Shown: positions 1 to 9,561 of the stretch, in pieces | Layout of the letters: the number at the start of each line of letters is the position of its first letter | Numbering within the stretch: position 1 is the first letter of the stretch | Source: Flavisolibacter tropicus | Lineage (GTDB): Bacteria > Bacteroidota > Bacteroidia > Chitinophagales > Chitinophagaceae | Length of the DNA stretch: 64,000 nt | NCBI RefSeq assembly: GCF_001644645.1 | Contig: NZ_CP011390.1 | Location: forward strand, 5,597,501 to 5,661,500 | Direction: 5' to 3' | Notes under the pieces: model-generated | What the model saw: only the letters and a program-made list of their open reading frames with translations | Databases searched by the model: none | What the model was told of the DNA's origin: nothing | Translations under genes and position numbers: made by a program

Positions 1-126
1 CTTATAATTTATTACAGATTGAACAATAAGGAAAAAGTGGCAACACTTTCGGCTAAGATACTGGCCAATGAAAATACCCCGGAAAACTTGAGAGAATCCG
101 TATCCTCTTTGAGTAAAGACAAATAA
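1..126 (+). CDS. C-terminal end of an unknown protein (cut by window edge)
   Basis: The window opens inside a reading frame of 41 codons that ends with TAA at 124-126. The visible residues are charged and leucine/alanine-rich (for example KVATLSAKILANE), which suggests a helical C-terminus. No family can be named from this piece. The frame is open to the window edge, so the start lies upstream. It runs in the same direction as the protease gene that follows about 150 bases later. Confidence 0.5.
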   Translation, partial: LIIYYRLNNKEKVATLSAKILANENTPENLRESVSSLSKDK

Positions 127-275
127 ATAATATCCTGGAAAGGCATCCATTTTCATATGTTGTTGGTTGTGAGCAAATTGGCTGAAGATGCCTATTCTAG
201 TGAATTTTGTTGCGAAAAAGTAGGTCTGGAAAGCTATATCTTTGTTTTAATTGTTAATATTTGAAACGAGTCCCA

Positions 276-1802
276 ATGATCACTGCTAACTGCTATCGAA
301 GGTCAATCCTTCTCTTTGTTCTACAGGTATTTGCGATCCAGGCCATTTTCGCACAACAACGGCCGCCAGTTACAAAAGTTCTGGAAAATGCACTCGGTGC
401 TGTGGTTACAGTTGGTGTTTTTGAAACCGATATGGCCAAAAAGACCTTAGGCTTCCGAGGCAATCCAGTTGAACAAGCCTATGCTAAAATGCTTGATCTG
501 AGTGGCGCATCTGGTTCTGGTTCTGGCTTTTTTATCCGCTATAATAACCGTGCACTGGTAATTACTAATGCCCACGTTATTGAGCAAGCTGCTGATAAAG
601 AAGGTAGTATTTATGTATATACCATCAACCGTTCTAAGTACGAAGCCAAAATAGTAGGTGGCGATTCATTTTATGATCTGGCCGTATTGGAATTGGTTGA
701 TAAACCAGGCGATGAAGTATCGTTCTTAGAAATTCGACAGGCTCCTGCTCTTGTAGGAGAACCCGTTTATGCGGTAGGTAACCCCCTTGGAGAATATCCG
801 TATTCAGTTTCTGAAGGGATCATTAGTGCCAAAAACCGTGTGCGGGGTGGTCTTACCGGAAAGTTTGGCTTTTTGCAAACAACGGCCACTGTAATCTGGG
901 GTAACAGCGGCGGACCATTGCTGGATGCAGAGGGAAAGGTGCTAGGTGTTAATTCACAGATTGCGTTCGCTGACCGTGGCGGTAGCTCTATCTGGCAACC
1001 ACAGATCAATTTCGCGCTGGAAGCTGGAATAACCTATCGTTTGATCAATGATATCCTTACCAACAATGGCGTAGTAGGCCGGTCTTATCTTGGAATTGAG
1101 CTCATGCAACGTAAGCTACCTTTTCAACCAGGAACAAAAGAATACACTTACTATTCTCAAAAGTTCACACCCGATACCTATCCGGTTCTGAATAAAGTGT
1201 TGGATGGTGCACCAGCTGCTGCTTTAAAACCCTATATAGGCCAGCAGGTGGTAAAAGTGAATAGTGAGCCAACACGCAATATTGAAGAAGTTTTAGGGGA
1301 GTTGGAAAAAAGTAAACCCAATCAAAAAATCGAATTTACTTTCCAAAAAGATGGACAAAAAACACAGGTTTCAGTAAACGCCGGTGCTTTGAGTTCATCT
1401 GGTTCTGCCAGCTTGGGTAAGTGGTTTATGCAAATGGCAGGTGCCAGGTATGTTCAGGATGAGAACATGCTCTCGTTGAACTTTACCGGCGGCGAACAGA
1501 ATGGGCAGTCTTTAGACTTTGCTGCAGCCCGTGGCACGCAGGCTGCTGGTCAGGAAGCTCCTCTTACTGGAGAGTGGCTGGTACTGGGTGTAGGTATTTA
1601 TCGCGAAAACTACGAGTCCCTATGGCGTATTAATGACATTGCCGATGTGGGTACAGCTGCACGACTTACAGGTACTTCTGGTAATATTGATATGGTTTTA
1701 TTTAAAAAAGGCGGCCAGCCTGGTGTTGCCGAGAACTATAAAATCAAGAAAATTTCTATATCAGGAACGAGTTACATTCAGCAACAAACGCTTTGGTATT
1801 AA
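276..1802 (+). CDS. Secreted trypsin-like serine protease with PDZ-like region (HtrA type)
   Basis: Seen: an N-terminal signal peptide (hydrophobic stretch ending near AIFAQ), then a trypsin-like fold with all three catalytic residues. Counting from the ATG at 276, these are His100 in ITNAHV, Asp134 in FYDLAVLEL and Ser211 in WGNSGGPLL. A PDZ-like segment follows (about residues 265-370, around YLGIEL). The last 130 residues belong to no family I recognise. An in-frame TTG at 261 is an alternative start, but the ATG puts the signal peptide nearer the N-terminus. Known: HtrA/DegP-like proteases act in the periplasm on misfolded or regulated substrates. Inferred: its position beside a sigma factor and secreted caspases suggests a shared envelope-stress role. 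It is probably its own transcription unit, because a hairpin follows it. Confidence 0.88.
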   Translation: MITANCYRRSILLFVLQVFAIQAIFAQQRPPVTKVLENALGAVVTVGVFETDMAKKTLGFRGNPVEQAYAKMLDLSGASGSGSGFFIRYNNRALVITNAHVIEQAADKEGSIYVYTINRSKYEAKIVGGDSFYDLAVLELVDKPGDEVSFLEIRQAPALVGEPVYAVGNPLGEYPYSVSEGIISAKNRVRGGLTGKFGFLQTTATVIWGNSGGPLLDAEGKVLGVNSQIAFADRGGSSIWQPQINFALEAGITYRLINDILTNNGVVGRSYLGIELMQRKLPFQPGTKEYTYYSQKFTPDTYPVLNKVLDGAPAAALKPYIGQQVVKVNSEPTRNIEEVLGELEKSKPNQKIEFTFQKDGQKTQVSVNAGALSSSGSASLGKWFMQMAGARYVQDENMLSLNFTGGEQNGQSLDFAAARGTQAAGQEAPLTGEWLVLGVGIYRENYESLWRINDIADVGTAARLTGTSGNIDMVLFKKGGQPGVAENYKIKKISISGTSYIQQQTLWY

Positions 1803-1877
1803 TTATCAGTTGTTGAACTAAAAAATCAAATGCTTAATAACAGCCTGTTTCAATGAAGAAGACAGGATAGCAATAAG

Positions 1878-1928
1878 GACAGAGAAATAAAAGGTAAGAA
1901 TTGCTTCCTTGAGTTTCTCTGTCTTTTT
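1878..1928 (+). terminator. Probable intrinsic terminator after the protease gene
   Basis: A 10-base stem (GACAGAGAAA at 1878-1887 pairing with TTTCTCTGTC at 1914-1923) is followed at once by TTTTT. The 26-base loop holds a further small AAGG/CCTT pairing. It separates the protease gene from the sigma-factor gene. Confidence 0.55.
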
Positions 1929-1972
1929 GATTTTAGCAGAACATCCTCAAACTAAAATGATAATTTACAAGC

Positions 1973-2614
1973 ATGCAGTGCAATGACATTCATGATCCGG
2001 AATTGCTGGTAACCTTTTTCAGGTCGGAAGATGAATCCACCTTAAGTAGAACATTACGTTGCTTCCGCCACCTGTTCTTTTCTGATTTTAAAGGCTTTTC
2101 CTATAACAAGATCTTTTCCTATAAGCAGTATGCAAGTGATAAAGCCAGCGAGTTAACCGAGGATGGCTTTAATTACGGACTCACCCAATTTTATTTATTT
2201 ATTCGCAAAAACGGCTTTTCTAACCAAGGTGCTACTGTAAAATCACTATTCTTTACTTTTTGCCTGAATCAATTAAGAGCTTTAACCAAAGCAAAAGAAC
2301 GTTACAATGCCTGGCAGATCAGTAGCGATCCCAGCAAATTGGTGGAAAACGAAACCGGAGCGCAGCCTTATAATTATAAATCGGTACAGGAAGAACTGCA
2401 TGAATTGGACCAGGAGGCTGAATTATTCCGCAAAGCTTTAGAAGAATTGGGTGAACGTGGACGTAACCTGATTATATGGCGAAAAGTAGACCGGTTAGAC
2501 AATGAAGAAATTGCAAGACGTACAGGTCTGGATCCGGTTAGTATAAACAATGAGGTATACCGTGCTTTTATTAAGTTGAAGAAAATTATCCAGGTACTTC
2601 AAATTCAAAACTAA
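1973..2614 (+). CDS. RNA polymerase sigma-70/ECF-like sigma factor
   Basis: A 213-residue protein. Its C-terminal part (about residues 150-205) has the region-4 helix-turn-helix pattern: a helical lead-in with GERGRNLIIW, then LDNEEIARRTGLDPVSINN and a basic helix. The N-terminal half is aromatic-rich and only loosely like region 2, so it is a divergent member. It carries no export signal and should act in the cytoplasm. The next gene starts 5 bases after its stop and encodes a membrane-anchored protein, the usual sigma/anti-sigma arrangement. Inferred: it controls the downstream caspase and CHAT genes, perhaps including its own operon. Confidence 0.75.
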   Translation: MQCNDIHDPELLVTFFRSEDESTLSRTLRCFRHLFFSDFKGFSYNKIFSYKQYASDKASELTEDGFNYGLTQFYLFIRKNGFSNQGATVKSLFFTFCLNQLRALTKAKERYNAWQISSDPSKLVENETGAQPYNYKSVQEELHELDQEAELFRKALEELGERGRNLIIWRKVDRLDNEEIARRTGLDPVSINNEVYRAFIKLKKIIQVLQIQN

Positions 2615-2619
2615 AAGCA

Positions 2620-3660
2620 ATGGGAATTACAGAACAACAATACGAAGACATACAGAAGTACCTGGATGGACGAATGCAGCCGGAAGAGCTGGTAGCCTTT
2701 GAGCAGCAATTGCAAACTGACCCCTTGTTAAAGGAGTTTCTGCTTTTTGAACAGGAACTACGTTTAAACCTGGATTATATTCAGGATAATGCAGGCCCTA
2801 AATCTTCTTCAGACTTAGCGGAAAGCAATTCTCAATTTGATGATCCTGCGTTTATCCTCAATCTGATTAAACAAGGCAATAAGAATGAAGCCGGCGATAA
2901 AACAAACAGTAGTCCATCCCCGCTACATGTAGTTTCTAAAGAGGAGTCTCCCGTAGTTCGAGAGAATACCTTGCATTCTTTCCCTTTTGCAAGATATATG
3001 GCAGCAGCGGCTTGTTTAATATTTCTGGCAATGGGAATTTTATGGTTGGCTTCCAATAACAATGAGCCACAAACCGTAGCAAAAACAAATGGAAGGGAAA
3101 AGATAGATTTGACAGGCGACTCCAAAAAGGAAACGTCTACGGCTTCTACTACAAGCGATACTTCTAAAAGCACAGATCCGTTTATAGCAAAAGCTAACAC
3201 AGCAGCTTTATTTAAAAAATATTATAAGCGTGAGGAAGTTCCTGCACAAATCCCCGAGCAGCTAGCCGACGCACTGAATGATTATAGTGCAAAGGATTAT
3301 GTAACCATTCAACAGATCGATCTGGAAAACCTTCCTAAAAGCAGGGGCGCAGAAGCTGTCGAAGGTCCTCAATATGTTAAGGAGATAGGGACTTACTTTA
3401 AAGGCCTTTCTTACATAGAAACAGGAAACCACCTTCAAGCAATTACCAAGTTGCAATGGATAGCAGATAGTGCAACAAATAGTCAGCTAAAGAGTAGTGC
3501 GCAATGGTATTTGGCGCTTAGCTATCTGAAAATCGGCAACACAGGAAAGGCTATAACGCTGTTGACAGCTGTTTCGAAAAATGTTAAGGCAGTTCCATTT
3601 AAAAGAGATGCAGAAGAAATATTGGTGGCTCTGAAAGGAGCGAAGAAGCAGGCTGAATAA
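2620..3660 (+). CDS. Membrane-anchored anti-sigma-like protein with periplasmic TPR region
   Basis: 346 residues in three parts. A short cytoplasmic helical region (about 1-60) begins with YEDIQKYLDGRM, the form common in Bacteroidota anti-sigma factors. One transmembrane helix lies near residues 126-144 (MAAAACLIFLAMGILW). The periplasmic part holds helical TPR-like pairs near 250-340 (WYLALSYLKIGNTGKAITLL). The gene starts 5 bases after the sigma-factor stop, so the two are surely cotranscribed. Inferred: the N-terminal part holds the sigma factor and the periplasmic TPR senses a partner in the envelope. No zinc-binding HxxxCxxC is present, so the anti-sigma role is a context call. Confidence 0.7.
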   Translation: MGITEQQYEDIQKYLDGRMQPEELVAFEQQLQTDPLLKEFLLFEQELRLNLDYIQDNAGPKSSSDLAESNSQFDDPAFILNLIKQGNKNEAGDKTNSSPSPLHVVSKEESPVVRENTLHSFPFARYMAAAACLIFLAMGILWLASNNNEPQTVAKTNGREKIDLTGDSKKETSTASTTSDTSKSTDPFIAKANTAALFKKYYKREEVPAQIPEQLADALNDYSAKDYVTIQQIDLENLPKSRGAEAVEGPQYVKEIGTYFKGLSYIETGNHLQAITKLQWIADSATNSQLKSSAQWYLALSYLKIGNTGKAITLLTAVSKNVKAVPFKRDAEEILVALKGAKKQAE

Positions 3661-3734
3661 TAAATCGGTAAACCCATTTTGTAATTAATAGTTTTAGCTG
3701 GAAACGCTTTTTGCACAAATAGTAAAGGGAGCTT

Positions 3735-5390
3735 ATGAGAAAAAGTTTACTTTTTATTCTTTCAATGTTAGGGTTTGCCTTCGGCCATGCGCAGCAAACA
3801 AGTAGAGGTACGCAGGTTATTAAAACGAGCCATTCTGAGGGAAAGACCTACGGACTGGTGATCGGTATTTCGGATTACGCTGAACTACCCAAGTTAAATT
3901 TTGCCGATAAAGATGCAGCTGAGTTCTATAGATATTTAATACAAGCAGTTCCTACCCAGGATACCGGTAACCTGGTACTGCTTTTAAATAGGGATGCGAC
4001 AAGGGATGCGATTGCCGACAGGCTTTATGATCTTACAGAAAAGGTAAAAGCAGGCGATAAGGTTTATGTTTATTTCAGCGGCCATGGTGATATGGAGCAA
4101 TTGATACAAACCGACAATTGCCTGTTGCTATTAAGCAACAGCCCGGTTAAAAATTATTTGCGCAAGTCGAACGCTTTTTTGGATATCAATCTGTTTCGGG
4201 AATTTTTCCGCTATTGGAGTGACAAAAATGTCAGGACGATTTTTGTTAGTGATGCTTGCCACTCGGGTGGACTTACAGGAGGGGAAAGTGGCCGGAAAAA
4301 TACGGTCCTTAGTCTAACACAAACATGGGCTAAGGAAATAAAACTTTTATCCTGCCAGGCAAACGAAGTGTCACTTGAAGGCCCGCAGTGGGGTGGAGGC
4401 AGGGGCCTGTTTTCCTATTATTTTATATTGGGTTTGAAGGGCCTTGCGGATAAGGACAATAATGCCGAAGTAAGCCTGTTTGAGTTGGATAATTTTTTAA
4501 GGGATCATGTAAGTGCTTCTTCCCGTCAATCGCAAATTCCAGTAGTACAGGGTGATTTTAGGGCCGTTGTTAGTAATGTAACCGCGCCTTTGCTTACTGC
4601 TGCTAAAAAGGAAATAAGTAAAACCTCCTCTGATGAATTTAAAGCTATTGCTTTAAGAGGTGGCGATGGCTCTTTGCTTTCTTTACTGAAGGATTCTGCC
4701 TCAAAAAGCCTTTATTTAGCGTATAAAAACAAACTAGCCGCCAACCAATTATTGCAACCAGAAAATAGTTCTGCGTACTACTATTTTCAGCAGCTTAACA
4801 AGGATGATGTAAATGAGCTTGTACGAAAAAATATGTGCATCGAGTTGATTGAGGCGTTGCAAAAACCTTTTGACAATCTCTTGGACTATGTGTATGAAGA
4901 TGCTTATGAAAAGCTGGGGTTTTATGAAAAGATAGAAATTGAAAAACAACTTACTGTAGCTCTTTCACTTTGCGGTCAGAACAGTTCTATTAGCAAAAAG
5001 ATCAAGTCTAAGCTACTTTTTTTACAGGCTTGTGAATTGTCATCACAAATGGAGAGAGGTGTTGCTAATTACAGAAACAATGAACTGATGGAACAGGGGA
5101 TAAGCTTATTGTCACAGGCAATAAAAATTGACCCTTTAAGTCCCAACTTGTATATGCGTCTTGGGGATTACTATCTCTATTCCAACCAGCTAAATGAAGC
5201 GATAAAGGCATACCGCCAATACCAGCAATTACTACCGAATGATGAACATTCGTACAACAAGTTGGGAATGGCTTATGTGGCAAAGAAAGAATATGATCTG
5301 GCTATTGAAGCATTAAGAAAAGCCATTCGTATCAATCCAAACTATTGGCAAGCCACCGAGAACCTGAGGTTGGTGATGGCGACAAAATGA
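3735..5390 (+). CDS. Secreted caspase-family (C14) protease with C-terminal TPR
   Basis: 551 residues. A signal peptide ends near GHAQ at residue 20. The caspase-like domain spans about 37-260: first strand YGLVIGISDYAE, catalytic His117 in YFSGHGD, catalytic Cys175 in VSDACHSGG. The dyad is intact. The C-terminal 100 residues hold TPR repeats (RLGDYYLYSNQLNEAIKAY; KLGMAYVAKKEYDLAIEAL). A good Shine-Dalgarno-like AAGGGAG lies just upstream of the ATG. Known: bacterial C14 proteases of the metacaspase/orthocaspase type usually cut after Arg or Lys. Inferred: it acts in the periplasm or outside the cell, with TPRs to hold partners. The gene lies 74 bases after the anti-sigma-like gene in the same direction. 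Confidence 0.88.
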   Translation: MRKSLLFILSMLGFAFGHAQQTSRGTQVIKTSHSEGKTYGLVIGISDYAELPKLNFADKDAAEFYRYLIQAVPTQDTGNLVLLLNRDATRDAIADRLYDLTEKVKAGDKVYVYFSGHGDMEQLIQTDNCLLLLSNSPVKNYLRKSNAFLDINLFREFFRYWSDKNVRTIFVSDACHSGGLTGGESGRKNTVLSLTQTWAKEIKLLSCQANEVSLEGPQWGGGRGLFSYYFILGLKGLADKDNNAEVSLFELDNFLRDHVSASSRQSQIPVVQGDFRAVVSNVTAPLLTAAKKEISKTSSDEFKAIALRGGDGSLLSLLKDSASKSLYLAYKNKLAANQLLQPENSSAYYYFQQLNKDDVNELVRKNMCIELIEALQKPFDNLLDYVYEDAYEKLGFYEKIEIEKQLTVALSLCGQNSSISKKIKSKLLFLQACELSSQMERGVANYRNNELMEQGISLLSQAIKIDPLSPNLYMRLGDYYLYSNQLNEAIKAYRQYQQLLPNDEHSYNKLGMAYVAKKEYDLAIEALRKAIRINPNYWQATENLRLVMATK

Positions 5391-5472
5391 TAATAGGAAA
5401 AACTTTAGAGCAGGATTTTATTTCAATTTAAATGTTTTCTTTTTCAGTATTGTACTTACAAATAAGCTATTA

Positions 5473-8400
5473 ATGAAGTTTCTGATTACGTTGAATGTTG
5501 TCTTTTTACTTGCTCTGATTTTTCCGAGTAAAAGAACCGCATGCCAGGAACTTTACAGGATAGCAAAGGACCACTATTATGCAATAGAAAGTGACTCCAC
5601 CAAAAAAGATTCGACGCTATTTTATGCTCATGAAACCAGGAAATATGCAGAGCAATTCTTTGGGCAATCAAGCATACAGTATTTAGCAAGCTTAAACCGG
5701 GTAGCTACTACACTGTTCTATAAGTTTAATCAATATGATTCTGCAAAGCAGGTTTGGCTAAATATTGTGGCAAAGATCCAGTCAACACCAGATAGTAATT
5801 ATGAAATACAATCGGATATTTATTGGAACCTTTATGTAAATTCTTATTTAGAGAAAGACAAAAGTCTGGATAGTGCCTTCTATTTTGCCAATAAGTATTT
5901 GTCTTACCAACAACAAGTAATAAATAAGCCGGTAGATCTCATTAATGAAATAATTGCAGTCGCTTATAATTTTGACATTAATAAAGAAGACAGTGCTACT
6001 GCACTCTTTTATAGCCGCGCCTTAGAATTGCGAAAGGAAATATGGGGTGCCAAAAATGCGGAGATCACCAAGCAGTTAGATTCATTGATTCAAACTGTCT
6101 TTTCTGAAACTTCATATGATTTTAGAAATGATCTGTACAAGGTTGGTGACACTACTTATACTTATTATCAATTGGACTCAATTGGCAGGTATTATAGCAG
6201 GTCCGATGCCTCCAATGAGGAATTTCAGTCGGCATTATCTTATTTGATCAGAGCGAAGGATCAAGCCATACTAGATTATTCCGACAGTAGTCATGAATTC
6301 TATAAGAGCTTGCGATTATTGGCTAGCTATTTCAATGAGTTTCCGGAAGCAAAATCAATATCCATTTATTGCCTCAATACAATTCTAAATGATTTAGAAA
6401 GTAGAGGCAAAATGAAATCTATTGATTATGCAGATGCCTTGTTTGACCTAGCTGAACTCAAACATGAACAACAATATGAAGAAGCCATAGCTATTCTTGA
6501 AAAAGTGTTGCCTATTTACCAAAGTCTATATAGCCAAAAAAGCGAGCCCTACATTAACTGTTTAACCAGTTTGTCTTGGTGGTATGCAAAGAGTAAAGAA
6601 GATCAGCAGCGGGAACATTTAGCTTTTCAGAGTATGACTCGTGCAGTTGAATTGGCCAAAAGCACATGCGGAATAAATACCATTTCTTATTTAGAGGTAA
6701 AAAAGGACTTGGGAGCTTTGTATAAGTATGATGGCAGGTTAGATGAAGCAGAAAAAACGTTGTTAGAAGTATATAAAACCTACAATGAAAAATTTCATCC
6801 AGCTCCAACCGATGAATTCTTAGAAGAGCTATGTGTTCAACTACATTGGGTTTATGGGTACAAATATGAACTTTCTAAATGGCTTTTTTGGTTAAATAAA
6901 TGCGAGGAGATCAAAATAGCAAAAGGTGATACACTGAGCTACGATTATTTGAATATTCTGGACAATATTATATCTGCCAACCAGTATATTAATAACTGGG
7001 CCCAGGCTAAAAAGTATTTGGATAAACAAGAAGCAGTACTTAATTATTTGAATGATACTTCGTCTGTAGAGTATGCTTTTTCTCTTATGGCGAAAAAGGA
7101 TTATTATATACATACAAAGGAATATGACAAATGTGAATCCCTATTTCAAAAAATAATAAGCATACAACAAGAAAGATTTGAAAAATATAATGACAACAAT
7201 TCACATAGCGGGCTGGCCTCTGCCTACATGGATTATGCAGACTTCAATTTTCTGCAGGGCAATTATGATAAAGCATATGAGCTTATTCAACCTTATTTAA
7301 CGTATCTAAGAGCATGGAATTATGATTCAGCTGCCGGGGCAACTGACGCCTATGAAAGATTAGGCGCCTATTTTTTGTACAAAAAACAAGCAGATAGTGC
7401 CTTTCATTATTATGACCTGGCCATTCAGTGTCAAAAGAATTCTTTTTTTGAACGCTCTGAAATATATTTTAAAGCGCAATCCAATAAAGCCTTAGCCTTT
7501 TGGCATTTTAATCAAAGTGAAAAAGCCGAAGAACTTCTAGCCAGTGCTTGCGAGAGTATTAAAGAGCAAATGATTAAAGGAATGGCAGGCTTTAGTGAGA
7601 AGGAAAAACAAACCTATACCACTACACTAAACGAGGTTCTCAATAAATATCACAACCTACATCATACGATCTATCAGGCTGAGCCTGTCACTAACAAGCG
7701 CGCCTATAATTTTATTTTACAGTCAAAGGGACTGCTTTTGAATACTTCTCTTTTTGTAGAGAAGCAAATTAAAGCCTCCGCTGATAAACGTTTGCAAAAC
7801 ACCTATGCCGACTTAAAGCAAACGAAAACAATGCTTGCGAAGGTGTATCAACTGGGCGAAGCGCAAAGCGATGGTATTTCCCTAGATAGGCTGGAAACAA
7901 GAGCAGCGCGCCTTGAAAAGGCCCTTTCTGAACAATCGAATGTATTGGCTGATTTTCAAAAAGCCAACCAGGTTTCTTTTAGCGAGGTGCAGGCTGGTTT
8001 ACAGCCAGGAGAAGCGGCTATTGAATTTGTCAGCTTTCCCTATTTCAATGGAACAGATTTCACTGATTCCTTGTTGTATGCCGCATATATTGTCAAAGCG
8101 GGTTTAGATACCCCAGTATATGTACCGTTAAATGGCGTGGCAGGAATGAATGCTTATGTTCAAAATCAACAATCAAAGAGCAGAGGAGGTGTTGTAATAA
8201 AATCGCAGGAACGGAAAGAAACATTTAAAGAACTATACCAATACATCTGGCAACCACTAACTCCGTTTTTGGAAGGTGTTAAAAAAGTTAGCCTGGCGCC
8301 TGATGGCATTTTGAATAGTGTTGCTTTTGCTGCCTTACAGGATACTGGTGGACAATATTTGGTAAACAAATATGATCTCAAGATACTGTTAAGTACCAGA

Positions 8401-9204
8401 GATATAGCACAGAAAAACAAAACCCAACAAAGCCAGGCCGCTAGTGCGTTATTGTTTGGAGGCGCGAAATATGATTTAAAGCCGATACCAATTAAAGATG
8501 CCATCAATGGTCACCGGTCATTGCCTGATGATTTAAACGGTACACAGGGTTGGAATTATTTACCTGGCACCTTGTCGGAAGCTGTATCTGTGGGGCAAAT
8601 TTTAAAGAAACAGGGAGGTAAGGTCGTTACCATAGTAGGAGAAGCTGCTTCTGAGCAACAATTTAAAACAATGAGTGTTCGTGAAAAGCCATCTATCATT
8701 CACATTGCAACACACGGTTTCTACTTTCCTGTAACAACGGAGTCTGGCGTAAGCGGTTTGATACAAAAAACATATTCAGCTTCGGATAATCCCTTACTGC
8801 GTACAGGCTTATTGTTTTCCGGAGCCAATTGGGCATGGCAGGGCAAGTTGGTTAAGGCCAATCAGGAGGATGGAATATTAACAGCCTACGAGCTTTCCAA
8901 TCTTGACCTAAGTGCTACAAAGCTGATGGTTCTTTCGGCCTGTGAAACGGGAGTAGGGGAGATACAAAACGGAGAAGGGGTTTATGGGTTGCAGCGGGCT
9001 ATACGCCAGGCTGGTGTTTCCAAAATGATTGTGAGTCTTTGGCCTGTTCCGGATAAGGAAACAGCCGAAATGATGCAGTATTTTTATTTGGAGTTATCTA
9101 AAGAAAAGGAAATCCGAACTGCTTTTAAAAAGGCACAGATGAACATGCTGAAAAAATATCCTGGGGAGCCATCACTTTGGGCGGGCTTTACCTTAATAGA
9201 ATAA
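5473..9204 (+). CDS. Very large secreted TPR-CHAT domain protein
   Basis: 1243 residues. A signal peptide (MKFLITLNVVFLLALIF...) is followed by about 700 residues of TPR-like helical repeats, a coiled linker near 760-830, and a C-terminal CHAT domain (about 900-1243). CHAT motifs are complete: HIATHGF with His1081, and LSACETG with Cys1157, followed by the usual EGVYGLQRAI and VSLWPVPD. Known: CHAT domains are caspase-fold proteases, named for caspase HetF associated with TPRs, and include the gRAMP-linked TPR-CHAT protease. Those are cytoplasmic, whereas this one has an export signal. Inferred: TPRs bind a ligand or partner and gate the protease. The gene lies 82 bases after the caspase gene. 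Confidence 0.88.
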   Translation: MKFLITLNVVFLLALIFPSKRTACQELYRIAKDHYYAIESDSTKKDSTLFYAHETRKYAEQFFGQSSIQYLASLNRVATTLFYKFNQYDSAKQVWLNIVAKIQSTPDSNYEIQSDIYWNLYVNSYLEKDKSLDSAFYFANKYLSYQQQVINKPVDLINEIIAVAYNFDINKEDSATALFYSRALELRKEIWGAKNAEITKQLDSLIQTVFSETSYDFRNDLYKVGDTTYTYYQLDSIGRYYSRSDASNEEFQSALSYLIRAKDQAILDYSDSSHEFYKSLRLLASYFNEFPEAKSISIYCLNTILNDLESRGKMKSIDYADALFDLAELKHEQQYEEAIAILEKVLPIYQSLYSQKSEPYINCLTSLSWWYAKSKEDQQREHLAFQSMTRAVELAKSTCGINTISYLEVKKDLGALYKYDGRLDEAEKTLLEVYKTYNEKFHPAPTDEFLEELCVQLHWVYGYKYELSKWLFWLNKCEEIKIAKGDTLSYDYLNILDNIISANQYINNWAQAKKYLDKQEAVLNYLNDTSSVEYAFSLMAKKDYYIHTKEYDKCESLFQKIISIQQERFEKYNDNNSHSGLASAYMDYADFNFLQGNYDKAYELIQPYLTYLRAWNYDSAAGATDAYERLGAYFLYKKQADSAFHYYDLAIQCQKNSFFERSEIYFKAQSNKALAFWHFNQSEKAEELLASACESIKEQMIKGMAGFSEKEKQTYTTTLNEVLNKYHNLHHTIYQAEPVTNKRAYNFILQSKGLLLNTSLFVEKQIKASADKRLQNTYADLKQTKTMLAKVYQLGEAQSDGISLDRLETRAARLEKALSEQSNVLADFQKANQVSFSEVQAGLQPGEAAIEFVSFPYFNGTDFTDSLLYAAYIVKAGLDTPVYVPLNGVAGMNAYVQNQQSKSRGGVVIKSQERKETFKELYQYIWQPLTPFLEGVKKVSLAPDGILNSVAFAALQDTGGQYLVNKYDLKILLSTRDIAQKNKTQQSQAASALLFGGAKYDLKPIPIKDAINGHRSLPDDLNGTQGWNYLPGTLSEAVSVGQILKKQGGKVVTIVGEAASEQQFKTMSVREKPSIIHIATHGFYFPVTTESGVSGLIQKTYSASDNPLLRTGLLFSGANWAWQGKLVKANQEDGILTAYELSNLDLSATKLMVLSACETGVGEIQNGEGVYGLQRAIRQAGVSKMIVSLWPVPDKETAEMMQYFYLELSKEKEIRTAFKKAQMNMLKKYPGEPSLWAGFTLIE

Positions 9205-9392
9205 CAAAGTTTAGCAAACGAAAAGATGTTCTTTCTATGGGTGAATCCATCCTAACGTGTATCGGTAAGTTCATAAACGTTAAAAGTTTGGGGCGAAATG
9301 GCTTTAAATGGGCGACTGGCTTGACTTTCATGAGTAGGGATTACATTCATATTTGTTATTTTTTTACATTTGCCAGCAACTAAAACTAGCTT

Positions 9393-9494
9393 ATGAGCCG
9401 CTCTGTACTGCTAACCATATCTCTCTGTTTAGCAGCATCTAACTTGAGTAAAGCCCAATCTAGTTGTTTGCCAGCCTATTGTAACATCATTTGA
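9393..9494 (+). CDS. Possible 33-residue secreted microprotein or gene remnant
   Basis: ATG at 9393 opens a 33-codon frame ending TGA. The product looks like an almost bare signal peptide: SVLLTISLCLAASNLSKAQ, then 12 residues with two cysteines (SSCLPAYCNII). It sits in the 357-base gap between the CHAT gene and the second caspase gene. It may be a true microprotein or the stump of a lost secreted protein. Only the signal-peptide shape supports it. Nothing else was seen in this gap. Confidence 0.3.
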   Translation: MSRSVLLTISLCLAASNLSKAQSSCLPAYCNII

Positions 9495-9561
9495 CTATTT
9501 AAACAGAAACTCTTTAATAAATCACTTTTCCAAATCGAGTCCGTCACTATAAAAAAAATAC

